Positions 51,101 through 61,200 of a stretch of DNA of 64,000 nucleotides are shown in pieces. The DNA comes from Phytophthora colocasiae (taxonomy: Eukaryota > Oomycota > Peronosporomycetes > Peronosporales > Peronosporaceae). Below the pieces are notes generated by a model. That model was not told the DNA's origin, searched no databases, and saw only the letters and a program-made list of their open reading frames with translations. The translations under genes and the position numbers were made by a program. The DNA lies in contig JAGKQI010000099.1 in NCBI GenBank assembly GCA_018806915.1, positions 1,240,001 to 1,304,000 of the forward strand, read 5' to 3'. Position 1 is the stretch's first letter. Every line of letters starts with the position of its first letter.

Positions 51101-52502
51101 ACGGAAAATACTCGGGTGTCACTGGGTGTTTGATGTAAAGTATAGTCCTGATGGAACTGTCGAAAGGTTTAAGGCCCGACTAGTAGTGCGTGGAAACACT
51201 CAAATATATGGGATTGATTTTGATGAAATCTTTTCGCCAGTAGCAAGATATGAGTCCCTTAGACTGCTACTTGCTCTGGCGACAATAGAGGACATGCATG
51301 TCCACCAAATGGATGTCTCCACAGCTTTTCTGAACGGAACACTATTTGAAGACATCTATATGCAGCAGCCTCCAGGATTCCGTCATGGAGATGCGTTTAG
51401 GGTATGTAAGTTAATAAAGAGTCTGTATGGACTGAAACAGGCACCTCGGATTTGGTATGCTCTGCTAAACAAGTTCTTGGTGAGCTTAGGGTTTTACCGG
51501 TGCAAAAAGGAGTACTGTTTGTACCGTCAAAAGTGGGAGGTAAATGGAGTGACACATATAGCACTCATTTGCGTTTACGTGGATGATATCACTATTGCCA
51601 CAAGTAGTATGAAGTTGATGCAGCAGATTAAGGAAAAGTTAGCATCTCGATTCACAATGAAAGATCTTGGCGATATCCACTACCTGCTAAAGATGGAAAT
51701 TAAGCGAGACAGAGCCAATAAAATCTTAAGTATGGCACAACACAAGTACATATTGGACCTGTTGGAAAAGTTTAACATGATGGGATGCAACACGGAGCCA
51801 ACACCTCAAGCAAAAAGTGTGACTTTAGAGAAAGAGACAGATATGAGTCCAGAACAAATAGCGGCTCAACCATTTGACTATAGGGGTCTGGTTGGATCGT
51901 TGATGTATCTTGTACGGGGCACACGTCCTGATATAGCTAATTCAGTAAGAGAACTAAGTAAGTTTCTGTCATGCTATAATAAAACTCACTATAAGGCAGC
52001 CCAGAGAGTACTGAAGTATCTGAAAGGAACGTCGACGTACGGTCTCGTGTTTGATGGGAAGAGTAAAGAAGTAACATACGAGCTGTACACAGACGCGAGC
52101 TTCGCGAATGCTAATGAGAATAGAAAGTCAGTAACTGGATATGTGAGTATAATGGCAGATGCGTGCATTACTTGGAAAAGTTCACGACAAGATACAGTAA
52201 GTCTGCATACTGCTCAATCAGAGTTAATAGCAGCAAGTGAGGGCGTAAAGGAGAGTGAATGGCTATGGCATTTACTTGAGGAACTAGGATTTAAGCAGTC
52301 ACAACCAATAATGTGCTGGTGTGATAATAAAGGAGCTATTAGTATCATTAAGGATCCCGCTAACCACTCCTCAACAAAGCATATTGATATCAAAGGACTG
52401 TATGCAAGAGAAGTGCATGATAAGGGAAGGATAAGCGTGGCGTATTGTAACACAAATGAAATGGTAGCTGATGCCCTAACCAAGGCCTTACCACAGGCTT
52501 AG
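48123..52502 (+). CDS. Copia-B Gag-Pol polyprotein, intact
   Basis: One frame of 1459 codons starts 28 bp after the 5' LTR. Order: Gag with canonical zinc knuckle CFYCFKIGHRKADC (about 272-285); aspartic protease VVDTGAG (about 410); integrase with HLRLGH and CRTC zinc site, RTDGGTEF and SPEENGAAER (about 554-730); reverse transcriptase with VYVDDITIA (about 1150); RNase H with YTDASFA and the WCDNKGAI block (about 1320-1420). Integrase before reverse transcriptase defines Copia/Pseudoviridae. No frameshift or stop is visible, all main catalytic motifs are present and the LTRs nearly match, so the element may still be competent to move. Stop at 52500-52502. Confidence 0.95.
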   Translation: MASGHIRGVQTLGLERFSGKDYTMWRDKLLTHIDQLDQEYQRVLLEKDQPRAEVVMADFLEEMPEKPEISVSKEKKVSQEEAKALRWKLQNWTRAHTAMLNLFNQALPNVFLSGLSDQVSKMHPCDIWKELEQKYGLGDAGGVIELRRQWERLTTANWSDLGNLFSQLKKLRNDINRKMRGLVGKDMVTESWLCMEVLSLLPSEFWGSSISMTEEWFTLENVEISLRRVFGDRSKKEIGMLTDKRRPVPINVVKKHTGKKRNQEESADGACFYCFKIGHRKADCKMMAADRDPNREGGQLFRSSIRAPSVAPQKKLMTVKKRKVSTSKRSSPTLQTKMSPAEEHAYDQQLAKAIDEADQFEFKEAVPASEGDDEEFTNQSMEIDDLVRKGYESYLVRLRNLRVTDDLWVVDTGAGHAVSSERRWFSQLGKGHGQTFEYGNKSTSRSNLQGTVKLSVLNPQCYYSDLSIMNVALDKECGSNLLSAYYLATQGYRHIQSKSGEFLYFLDRRNRFVFAAVAIDEVYYLPTRLPSRETKVMSVMTTTIRIQDTLKEWHLRLGHVGKDRLMSILSSDVITDAPRLSRKDMHNVTFFCRTCALAKSRRMYYKNLVGEKGSEPLHTLHMDSVGKYSVKGLYGTFGIRYALAVVDDATAYKWYFVMKSLTEVGKRVKDLITQLEKQLPYKVKRIRTDGGTEFVNEVLKSYCIKHGLIYQQSNVESPEENGAAERAHQTMMGKVRCALIGSGMAAKWWPEALMYTTFVNNRVPTARLKGKCPYEALFGQKPTGIAIRIWGTKCYAHIPKSKRSNPKLGERAIECKLLGMAENRKGYRLLDLKGNRYLIARDVKFGVTATVGLISRSFPSEHLEVSNEQAQQILRLEKRSYPATPDESAKRQRVVEHKLGQREDAGTVGDSTPRVSVPPIPRPRRKRVPNSRLKDYVVAINVLTTSPNVIPIPRSIKEARRGPHAKQWEQAVQAEYSALTANHTWKIVTLPKGRKILGCHWVFDVKYSPDGTVERFKARLVVRGNTQIYGIDFDEIFSPVARYESLRLLLALATIEDMHVHQMDVSTAFLNGTLFEDIYMQQPPGFRHGDAFRVCKLIKSLYGLKQAPRIWYALLNKFLVSLGFYRCKKEYCLYRQKWEVNGVTHIALICVYVDDITIATSSMKLMQQIKEKLASRFTMKDLGDIHYLLKMEIKRDRANKILSMAQHKYILDLLEKFNMMGCNTEPTPQAKSVTLEKETDMSPEQIAAQPFDYRGLVGSLMYLVRGTRPDIANSVRELSKFLSCYNKTHYKAAQRVLKYLKGTSTYGLVFDGKSKEVTYELYTDASFANANENRKSVTGYVSIMADACITWKSSRQDTVSLHTAQSELIAASEGVKESEWLWHLLEELGFKQSQPIMCWCDNKGAISIIKDPANHSSTKHIDIKGLYAREVHDKGRISVAYCNTNEMVADALTKALPQA

Positions 52503-53509
52503 TTTGAGAAACTCAGAGATTTGATGGGAGTTAAGAACTTAAGCACAACCTAAACCTTTAGGGATAAAAGAGTACAAAACCTCACAACGATGTGTGCACT
52601 AAAAGGTGGGTAATATAACCATTGACTTGATCAAACAACTGACATGATGTAGGTCAAGGTGTTAACACGCAAAGGTATGGGTCTCCATGATGTGGGTGAT
52701 GGGATTGGAATCGCAAGATGTGATTATGATTTGGACCACAAGATGTGAAAGTTGAAGTGAAAAGATACTTTTAGCAAAGGTCAAGAAGATGGGAAAGGAA
52801 CACTGAAAACAAGAAAGGATTTTAATATCTTTATGACTTCAAGTCAATCAGTTAAAGACTAGACTAGGACACACCAAAATAATTTGGTGCTAGCACAGCA
52901 AGGGACCCCGTTGACCGCATCTAGGAAGGGAGGGGCAAGCCCCAACCATGGCGTATGTCTCCTTGGACCGCCGCTCCCCAAACTCTGGAAATGGAATTAC
53001 CGCAGGACGAGCCTGGGCGTTGTAACTGTGATTGTCCTAGCCCCCCGAAGGTTTGAAAGCGGCCAGAGGCGCTTAGTCGAACTGAAGTGAAATTGGAAGT
53101 GAGAAGTGTTTGGCAGTGAAATGAAGGGCATCTAGAGTCACAAAGAAAATTAAGCACCCTAGAACACATAAGGAAATGAATTCGTGGTTATAATTTAGCT
53201 TTGGCGTTACAAACTAACTCTACGATAGGCATCATATGACAATATGATGCAACGGAAGATAAATTCTGCGATAAGATGCAGTTGAACGCCTCAAATTTGG
53301 ATTGAAGTAAGTTATCATATGACAATATGATGCAACGGAAGATAAGCAATGAAAGAGATAAGATGCAGTTGAACCTCTAATTTGGATTGAAGTAACTCTG
53401 CGAAAGGTCGTGACATGAACAGTGACTTTGGACATATGCGAACTGAGAAAGGAAAGGTTGGATAAGACAGGCATACGTAATGGGGACATGTGTGAACTTT
53501 TAGTGGGAG
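52503..53509 (+). other. Copia-B non-coding 3' region
   Basis: About 1 kb between the gag-pol stop and the 3' LTR contains no ORF of note and a two-copy tandem repeat. It ends with the polypurine tract AGTGGGAG (53502-53509). Copia elements usually have a much shorter gap here. Confidence 0.6.
53231..53396 (+). repeat. 83-bp tandem duplication inside Copia-B
   Basis: ATCATATGACAATATGATGC begins at 53231 and again at 53314. The two units share the GGAAGATAA, GATAAGATGCAGTTGAAC and TTTGGATTGAAGTAA blocks, with small differences. CATATGACAATATG is itself nearly palindromic. Confidence 0.8.
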
Positions 53510-53701
53510 TGTTAGGATGTGATACTTGATATGATAAGCCAATCCGAAAAGGTTCAGGCACATGCCCTTAATGTCACTTCATGCCACAACTTAAGAGCTA
53601 CATTTGCTGGGTGATGTAAGGAAAGAGAGGACGCGTGGCAATTTGACCCGCAGGCAAGGTCTCCTCACTTCTGAACTGACAGCCAAAAACCAAAGATAAC
53701 A
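53510..53701 (+). repeat. Copia-B 3' LTR
   Basis: 192 bp, same ends as the 5' LTR, followed by the AACTC duplication. Confidence 0.93.
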
Positions 53702-53706
53702 AACTC
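53702..53706. repeat. Right target-site duplication of Copia-B
   Basis: AACTC, identical to 47897-47901. Confidence 0.9.
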
Positions 53707-54084
53707 TCTAAAACGTTGCTGCGCTTGGGTCTTCGGACTGGCCGTGAGCGTTTTGTCGTTGTCCGTGATCGTGGAAGTTCGTATTCGTGGAAGTGCTATC
53801 CGCGAGCGTGTTGTTGCTGATCGCTGAAGTGTTATGGCTGTTTGCGAGCGTTCTGCAAGTGCTTTCCGTATAAGTTTTGTTGCGGCGAGTTCTGGATTTA
53901 CATTTGCTGGCCATGAGCGTCCAGGAACTGCTGGTAGTGACCTTGAGTGTTCTGAACGCTAGGGAACTGCTGAGCGCTCAGGTACTGCTGGAACTGCGGA
54001 GTGAACGCTGCCTGCGGTCCGAAGTCGTTCAGGAACTGCACGAACAGCGGGACGAAGGCTGCCTGCAGTCTGTAGGCTTTCAGG

Positions 54085-54275
54085 AAATGTATGAACTGCT
54101 ACATCCGCCGGTTATGTTGTGGGTGCCGAGCGTTTGCTGGTGACCAAGAGAATGGTACGGTTGTGACTGCGGAGTCTGGCGACCAGGAGACTGGTACGGC
54201 GGAGTCTGGTGACCAGGAGAATGGCACAGCGGAGTGTGCTGAGCGTGGTAGGAGAATGACATGGCGGAGTGTGCT
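54085..54275. repeat. Degenerate 30-bp tandem repeats
   Basis: GACCAGGAGAATGG and GCGGAGTCTGG units recur about every 30 bp (54141 to 54240). Read on the minus strand they give a Pro/Ser/Gln-rich repeat (SPGHQTP, SPGRQTP). They could be the low-complexity tail of the gene fragment at 54274-54939. Confidence 0.6.
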
Positions 54276-54939
54276 AAGCGGGTTGTACCTGTTGTGCGTA
54301 CTGGTGACCACGAGGCCCAGAATCACTGTAACCACGAGCCCATCGCTGGGGTGGCCCCTGTGGGCTAGCAGGGCGAACGAACGCCGGGGGGTTGTTAGTA
54401 GAAACCGGGAGCTGTAGTTGCGGGGGTGGGCTAGCAGGAGCTGGCGGGGTAAGAGGAAATGGACGTGTGTTTGAGTGATCTTGTAATACTGGAATCATCG
54501 GGTTTGAAATTCTGCCCGGAGTTACCATCCCTGATACTGGATCGAGGAACACGTATCAAATTACGCAAATAAGTCTGTGTGAGACAGGTCCGACGACGTC
54601 AAACGTTCCTGTCACGACGGCGATGGCCGGGGTAAAAGATCGGGTCACGAGAGGAGTGGTTGTGGCTGTGGATCCATTAATGTGGACTATTTTCCAACTT
54701 CCGGTCGCATTGTTCGGATCGACCCCTTCAATGCGAATCTTCATCCCGCACCCAATTTTGCTTGTTCTTCTTTGTGTACGAACTCGATCTTCCTCTCGAA
54801 GGTGACGTGTGTTCTTGGTTTTGCTGTAGTGGTTGCATTGAAAATCACGCTGTCGAATTTCATTTGCCTTGTTTTTCTTGTTATATGCCTTGGTCATGTC
54901 AATAACTTGGCGCCGATTCCATGCGTGAAGGGCAGTCAT
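54274..54939 (-). pseudogene. Possible FAR1/MULE-like fragment with Pro-rich tail
   Basis: The minus strand encodes a basic segment (54939 to about 54560) with HYSKTKNTRHLREEDRV, GCGMKIRIEGVDPNN and GSWKIVHINGS, resembling the zinc-cluster DNA-binding part of FAR1-type, MULE-related transposases. A stop follows. A second frame (54552-54274) is proline-rich and gives no domain. The catalytic DDE region is absent. The family assignment is tentative; it may instead be a host gene fragment with a degenerate repeat tail. Confidence 0.3.
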
Positions 54940-55150
54940 TGCCTCTTCATAAGACTCAAAGACTTGTTCCGGAGTAGCTCGAGGTTGTTGCTGCAGGTGG
55001 TGCCGATGTTGGTGTTGAAGCCATAATCAAAGAATGAATGGACTCAGAACAAGCAAAGGCAAGTTTCGTGACTAGTTTTACAGGCCACGTGACTCCATAA
55101 TAAACACCAGAATAACCACTACTCATTGAATAACTGCTAACTGTCCACTA

Positions 55151-55398
55151 CACTCCCGGCCAAAATTTTACGGCCACACCGTATTTTCGCTATTACTTTC
55201 TTTCTACTGCGAGTTGAGACTTGCTGTTTAGATATGTGTTTTATGCACTAAAGATACACAAAAGTACGATGAGAAGCTAGCGGATTTCGCTCCGTGAGGG
55301 GAGGCTCCCATACAAATATCCGATTTGCCCACCTGGACACAATTTACGGCCACTTCATCCTATACAATTTTCAATATCAATGTAACGAAAAAATAGCT
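55151..55398 (+). repeat. Tc1-like left terminal inverted repeat
   Basis: 248 bp; ends AACGAAAAAATAGCT where it stops matching the right end. Only a few single-base differences from the right copy were seen, for example at its sixth base. Confidence 0.9.
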
Positions 55399-55409
55399 TT
55401 ATTAGCCGG

Positions 55410-56398
55410 TTAGTAGTGTGTTTTGCCACCCTGGTTGGAGATGACTTCGATGCAACGCCCCGGCATCGACGCAATAAGCTTCCTTAAGTAGGTGAGGTCT
55501 AGCGCATCCCACGCGGCGAGAATAGCTGCGGTCAAATGTGCTACATTATCGTACTGCTTTCCATTGTAGTACACGATCTGAGCCATAATAGCCCAGACGT
55601 TCTCGATTGGATTCAAGTCCGGTGAACGGGCGGGCCAATCGAGAGCTTGGATGCCTGCTTCTGCAAAGAATTCAGTTGTCAGTTTGGAGCGGTGGATTGA
55701 GGCGTTGTCCTGCTGATAGACATAATCTAGACCGTGATGTAGGTGAGCAAACGGTAGCATGTACTCTGACACAGTGTGCACGTAATGCTCCGATGCCTGA
55801 CGTCCTTGAAGCACCGCCAGCTTTGATTTTCCGGCTGCACTGAAGCTTCCCCAGACCATCACTGACCCACCACCGTTCTGCCGCCGAACGGTTTGCCTTG
55901 CAGGTCGCCGTATGTCGCGCCAGTAGTGACGTAGCCCATCAGGTCCGTCGAGGTTAAACTTTTTCTCGTCGGAGAAAACGATTTCGCGCCACATGTCCGG
56001 CTGGACAATCATCCTCTTAGCCCATCCAGGCGAGCGAGCTTGTGCTGCTTAGTGAGAGGAAGGGTGCTGTCCATTTTCGTGTAGTCCAGCCAGTCAACGC
56101 CCGCCAGAAGGCGACGAATTGTGCGAGATGAGCTCTTGCACGAGAGCTCCTCCTTCAGCCGAATGGAACTGTAGTCGCCAGTGGCAGCCTTGCGGACAAT
56201 GCGACGAACTTCCCGTTTAGAGAGCGTAGGCTTTCTCCCTCGAGTGCGGTGGCTGTGCGAGCTGGTCCCCAACGCGCGCTGTACACAGTCCCTTGACCGA
56301 TTTATCTTCTTGGCGATAGCTCGAATGCTGAAGCCGCCTTCGTGAAGCCCTTTGATCCGCCCGCGCTCGACGTCAGTCAAGGACGGTCCCCTGCCCAT
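55410..56398 (-). pseudogene. Tc1-like transposase (DD34E), one frameshift
   Basis: From the ATG at 56398 the first frame gives the paired helix-turn-helix region (SLTDVERGRIKGLHEGGFSI, AIAKKINRSRDCVQRAL, then RGRKPTLSKREVRRI). It stops near 56009. The second frame (56012-55410) gives the catalytic domain: VFSDEKKFNLDG (first Asp), YQQDNASIH (second Asp) and SPDLNPIENVW (Glu), with 34 residues between the second Asp and the Glu. One base appears missing near 56020-56026, at the point where related proteins read through. The catalytic residues remain, so the loss is recent or an assembly error. Confidence 0.88.
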
Positions 56399-56494
56399 CA
56401 AATTGCGAAATAACGGCCAGTGCACACGTAGCCCACGCGAGAAGTGACTGCAACCATCCAGTCTACTGGTGGCTGAGAGCGGATGCTGAACACT

Positions 56495-56742
56495 AGCTAT
56501 TTTTTCGTTACATTGATATTGAAAATTGTATAGGATGAAGTGGCCGTAAATTGTGTCCAGGTGGGCAAATCGGATATTTGTATGGGAGCCTCCCCTCACG
56601 GAGCGAAATCCGCTAGCTTCTCATCGTACTTTTGTGTATCTTTAGTGCATAAAACACATATCTAAACAGCAAGTCTCAACTCGCAGTTGAAAGAAAGTAA
56701 TAGCGAAAATACGGTGTGGCCGTAAAATTTTGGCCTGGAGTG
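56495..56742 (-). repeat. Tc1-like right terminal inverted repeat
   Basis: 248 bp, inverted copy of 55151-55398, followed by TA at 56743-56744. Confidence 0.9.
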
Positions 56743-56853
56743 TATAATAACCGCTATGAGAATCTCATCTGATATAAAAAAATTGTGTTACCTTTTTTTA
56801 TTTTGGTCGACACATATGTCACACAGACTTTTCCGTGGAGGAGCATCGAAGTG

Positions 56854-58146
56854 ATGCCTGTGAGCCAGGAAGCAGGTGATACAGAGCCGGAAGTGGCGAC
56901 TGTAGAGGAGAAAGAGGATTTCCTAAGGCTTCTGAAGCAATTGAACCTGGTGCAGAGTGTACAGCAACAGCAACAGCTGCAGAAAGAGCACAGATTCTGG
57001 GGGACTCAACCAGTTCCGAAATTAAAGGATAATACAGGACGTCCTCATGGACCTATTGACGTCCCACAGAAAACACCGGAACAAGTGAGACAGGAACCGT
57101 ATCATATGCCACCAGGCTTCGAATGGTCCATTTTGGACGTGATGGACACTTCTGAAGCTGCTGAAATCTACGAACTGCTGAGTAAAAATTACGTTGAAGA
57201 TGACGACGCCACTTTCCGATTTGATTACTCGGTGGACTTCCTGCAGTGGGCCTTGACACCTCCAGGATACCATAAAGACTGGCACATTGGGGTGCGCAGT
57301 ACACACAACCACAAGCTCATGGCGTTCATCTCTGGAATCCCAGCGACAACCAGAGTTTACAGTGAAAAAATGGCAATGGCGGAGATTAATTTCCTCTGCG
57401 TACACAAGAGATTGCGAGATCGACGGTTAGCTCCAGTATTGATCAAAGAAGTGACCAGGAGAATTAACCTGTACGACGTCTGGCAAGCTGTTTACACTGC
57501 TGGAGTTGTGTTGCCCATGCCTGTGGCGCAGTGTCGCTATTTCCACAGATCGCTGAACCCCAAGAAGTTAATTGAAGTGGGTTTTTCGCCGCTTCCACCG
57601 AGGATGACGCTCGCGCAGACGATAAAGGCGTTAAAACTACCCAGTCACACGTCCACGCCAGGGTTCCGACCAATGGAGCGGACGGATGTGCCGCAGGTTA
57701 CGAGGCTGTTGAAGGAGTATCTGACTCAGTTTCATCTTGCAGCTGTGTTTAATGAACAAGAGGTGGTGCACTGGATGATGCCACGTGTTGGAGTGGTGAA
57801 CGCGTACGTGGTGGAGAATCCAGAGACTCATGACATCACTGACTTGTGTAGTTTTTACCACTTGCCGTCGACGATCATCGGAGATGACAAGCACAAGAAG
57901 CTCAACGCGGTGTACTCATTCTACAATGTAGCCAAGTCAGTGACGCTTACGCAGCTGATGCAGGACGCATTGGTCATGGCCAAGAAGGAGAATTTGGATG
58001 TGTTCAATGCTCTGGACGTCATGGAGAATGTCGAGATGCTGCAACCACTAAAGTTTGGACCTGGTAGTGGCGAATTACAGTATTACCTGTATAACTGGCG
58101 CTGTCCAAGAATGTCTAGCGATCGGGTGGGTATCGTACTCTGCTAG
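56854..58146 (+). CDS. NMT: N-myristoyltransferase (NMT) 2
   Basis: This is the second NMT paralogue, 430 residues from the ATG at 56854. The in-frame ATG at 56785 would add 23 hydrophobic residues not seen in NMT 1. All main blocks are kept: MPPGFEWSILDV, YVEDDDATFRFDYS, NFLCVHKRLRDRRLAPVLI, AVYTAGVVLPMPVAQCRYFH, RSLNPKKLIEVGFS, DVFNALDVMEN and FGPGSGELQYYLYNW, ending GIVLC as in NMT 1. It differs in the N-terminal region (poly-Q stretch SVQQQQQLQ). Base use is less GC-rich than in NMT 1. It lies head to head with NMT 1, separated by about 9.3 kb of mostly transposon DNA. Either copy may be the main enzyme. Confidence 0.93.
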   Translation: MPVSQEAGDTEPEVATVEEKEDFLRLLKQLNLVQSVQQQQQLQKEHRFWGTQPVPKLKDNTGRPHGPIDVPQKTPEQVRQEPYHMPPGFEWSILDVMDTSEAAEIYELLSKNYVEDDDATFRFDYSVDFLQWALTPPGYHKDWHIGVRSTHNHKLMAFISGIPATTRVYSEKMAMAEINFLCVHKRLRDRRLAPVLIKEVTRRINLYDVWQAVYTAGVVLPMPVAQCRYFHRSLNPKKLIEVGFSPLPPRMTLAQTIKALKLPSHTSTPGFRPMERTDVPQVTRLLKEYLTQFHLAAVFNEQEVVHWMMPRVGVVNAYVVENPETHDITDLCSFYHLPSTIIGDDKHKKLNAVYSFYNVAKSVTLTQLMQDALVMAKKENLDVFNALDVMENVEMLQPLKFGPGSGELQYYLYNWRCPRMSSDRVGIVLC

Positions 58147-58273
58147 CTATCAGCATCGAGAAAGGTATAACCATAAAACTCTGATAACCCTTCATTCTTG
58201 TCGTGACTACCGGTGCTAACTCCTAGGTCATCAGATTAACGCGACCAAAACAGCAAAACAAAAAGACCCGCCT

Positions 58274-61200
58274 TCACGGTGCCGACCTCAACGCCAGACT
58301 CGCTTCGCTACTACACAGTACAGCAGCGATCCGGTTGAACTCGGCTCGTAACGCGTCAGCGTCCAACGCCTGACGGTATTCGCCGCCCATTTCAGCCGCT
58401 ATACGCTCCAGCACTGACAAATTGACGTATCCGAAGCCCACGACAAAGGCTTTCAAGTCGAATTTCGCATAGGCAGCACGAATGTGTCTAGCGAGGGTGA
58501 TACCCAGCGCAACATCCGCTGGCCGACCATCCGAGAAGAAAATCAACACGGCCTTAAACTCTTGGAAATTGTTCCGTGACAACACCTCGTTGGCTGCTCT
58601 CAGACCTTCCTCGAAGTACGTGCCTCCACCAGAATACGGGATCCCAACGTTCAAGCACTCCCTCAAGGGGGCTTCTTCGCAGTGGATCCAACTTTCGTTG
58701 CTGAACGAGATGTGCGAGACGATATCTTCACTCCCGCCGTTTTTCCAGCGGTTCCAGCTGAATTCATTGCACGCGCGTAGTAAATTCTCCCAAGGTTGGC
58801 CACTCATTGACCCAGAGCTGTCCAACACGAAGATGTTGTGGAATTTGCCAGACTCCACAGTATGGACACACTCGAACTTGTGTCCGTCAACGTAAGCGAA
58901 GCCATCGTCAACCTCTGGTTTCACTTCTGGCAGGTGCCAAGCATCCAAGACGCAGTAGGATGGATGCTTCTCTCCTTCTTCGTGTTCGGGGGCGTCACAC
59001 TGGAACGGACACTTAGCAAACAACGCACGTTCTTCTTCACTACACGGATCCTCCCATCCGATGGACTCCCAGAACTTGGCGTGGAGAACTTCATCCATTG
59101 CTTTATCCGGAGGAGGGAGAAGTGTATCCACGCAGTGACGACGTTGATCCGCATTACCATCCGCAGCATACACACATTTAGAGGGGTCTTCACACTCGCA
59201 CTGCAGATAATGAGCATGACCGCGACCCATCTTGCTGCAGAAGAGGTTGCACATTTCCGCGATACCTCGTTCTCCTGCTTGGTACTGACGCGATTCAATG
59301 ACGATGTCGTTGGTCTTCGCTACGAAGTAAGTCTGGTCCATGTTGCCGTGAGAGGTGGCGTGCAAACCCATGTGGCCGAACTGCTTATTGCAGTAGTAAT
59401 TGCAAGACGGACACCTCACATCACAATAGTGGACAGTGTCGTGCTCTTCTTGAGTCAGACATGAATGACCATAGCCGTCGTGGCTTACTTTACCACTCGG
59501 TAATATACGCGCACAGTGCTTCTTGCAGCCGTTCATCTCGTGGTGAACGTACTCGAAAGATCCATGAGCTCCAGTGTACGTTCGAGTGGACTTCTTCAAG
59601 TGAACCTTTTGTTCACAAATGCCATCCACCGCGCACATTCCTCCACAAGTGTGACTCCTAGCGCACATGTGTGAGACTGAAGAATTGTCTTCTTCCATAC
59701 ACATTCCTCCACTTTCCATTGCAAAAGTACGGGATTCCACAGGTTGTCCGTGAAAATGGTCCTTTACCCCACACAGACTCTTGCAGTCTAACATCAGGCA
59801 CGGATGAATGCATTGAACCTCTGCACATTTGTGTACGGTGTGATCTCGCTGCATATCCAGTACACACGTCGCAGTGCACGAAGCAGCAGAGCACTTAGCT
59901 CCACACACGTGAACTTGAACGGAACAGCAGTGTTCCCCGTCGTGATCCGGTCGCTTCACACACGTTTTGTCGCAGTTCGACGCACGAGCAAGTCCACACG
60001 GTTGGCCGCAGGTATGATCTCCCTTATTACATTCACATTTCTCTTCGTGACCGGCACTTCGAGAGCACGGAGGAGTCAGTTTTAAGTTCTCTTGGCATTC
60101 CCCATATTCACATTTCCCTCGACACTGGTGATCCGTACAGCAAGAATGCTCGATATCAGACGAGTGAGTCATTGAAAGCATGCAACCAAGCTGACACTTG
60201 GAGCATCGCTGCTGGCATCGGGACAAGTAGATGATGAGCGGTTCAATATAGCGTTGCTCCAACTGTGCACGCTCCTCTGTTAATTGATCTCCCAGTGTGT
60301 CCTGTAGCCAACGTGACACTTTCATCTTTCTACGGCGCAACACAAATGCTGTGAAAGTGTCAAAGTCGCTCTGGTCTTTCGTTGTCAGTCGGGATTGTCC
60401 ATTAGTTTTGCCAACCAACTTTAGGAAAAACTGGAAAAGATCCCCAATAGTTTTCTGCACCAAGTCAAGCTTCTTGTCTGAAAGGGAAGTCACATCGAAA
60501 CCAACGTCAAGGTCTTCATCTTTGATGTCATCCAGCGGAATGAAATCATTAAGAGCTTCCCACTTGATCTTGTACGTAGGGTTTACCTCGCACATTTGCT
60601 GAAAAGTTATTACAAGTTTCTCTTGAGAGCCTAACTGCAACACATCTTCCATGAGGTGAGAAGGAATCACTTGTTCTTTCACCAAAGGCAACGACACGTG
60701 ACAACCAGTTCGAAGGACACCCGGAAGCTTCTGTTTGATGTCTGCGACGATCAAACTCTTAGAGCTCTTGCCCATACTGGTCCAATCCAGGATCGAAATC
60801 TTCGCCAAGACAATCCGTAGACAATCCAAGAAAGCTTTTCCGGTCACAAATCCGACTGGTTCGTTGCTGGAAGGCAGCATTATCTTCTGTAGCGTTACAG
60901 CTGCGTCGTTCTCCATGCATTGATAGTAGTCAATCGTACCAAATGGAGGGGAGCAGTTGATTTCTAACTGCCCTGCATACATGTCCGTGAGGAAGTTCTG
61001 CTCCTTATCAGCCACAAAAATGGATTCCAGCTTCTCAACCAGCTCTGTTGTCACGTCTTGCTGGTCGTCCATGTTGACATCCTTGATATTCATGTACAAC
61101 AGCCCTCGAAACAGACGTGGGTCGTCCTTGATCAAGCGAGCTCCTTTTTGAAATCGAGAGAACAGCCCATCGATATCCTTGTCGAACCGACTGTCAATAC

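Larger units (their letters stand above)
47902..53701 (+). mobile_element. Complete Copia retrotransposon (Copia-B)
   Basis: A 5.8-kb element with 193/192-bp LTRs differing by one base indel, a perfect 5-bp duplication (AACTC), one uninterrupted gag-pol frame and a polypurine tract AGTGGGAG directly before the 3' LTR. Its coding sequence is a distant relative of Copia-A; the two LTRs start alike (TGTTG/TGTTA) but are otherwise different. About 1 kb of non-coding DNA separates pol from the 3' LTR. Confidence 0.95.
55151..56742 (-). mobile_element. Tc1/mariner transposon with 248-bp inverted repeats
   Basis: The element starts CACTCCCGGCCAAAATTTTA and ends with its inverted copy; both ends are flanked by TA, the Tc1/mariner target. 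The inverted repeats run 248 bp (55151-55398 and 56495-56742) with few mismatches. The interior carries one transposase gene on the minus strand with a single frameshift. Long, well-matched ends suggest a recent arrival. Confidence 0.92.

Noticed and set aside
53720..54270. Repeat-rich stretch considered as a CRISPR-like array
   Set aside because: Repeats are about 30 bp but directly adjacent and degenerate, without unique spacers, in a eukaryotic context.
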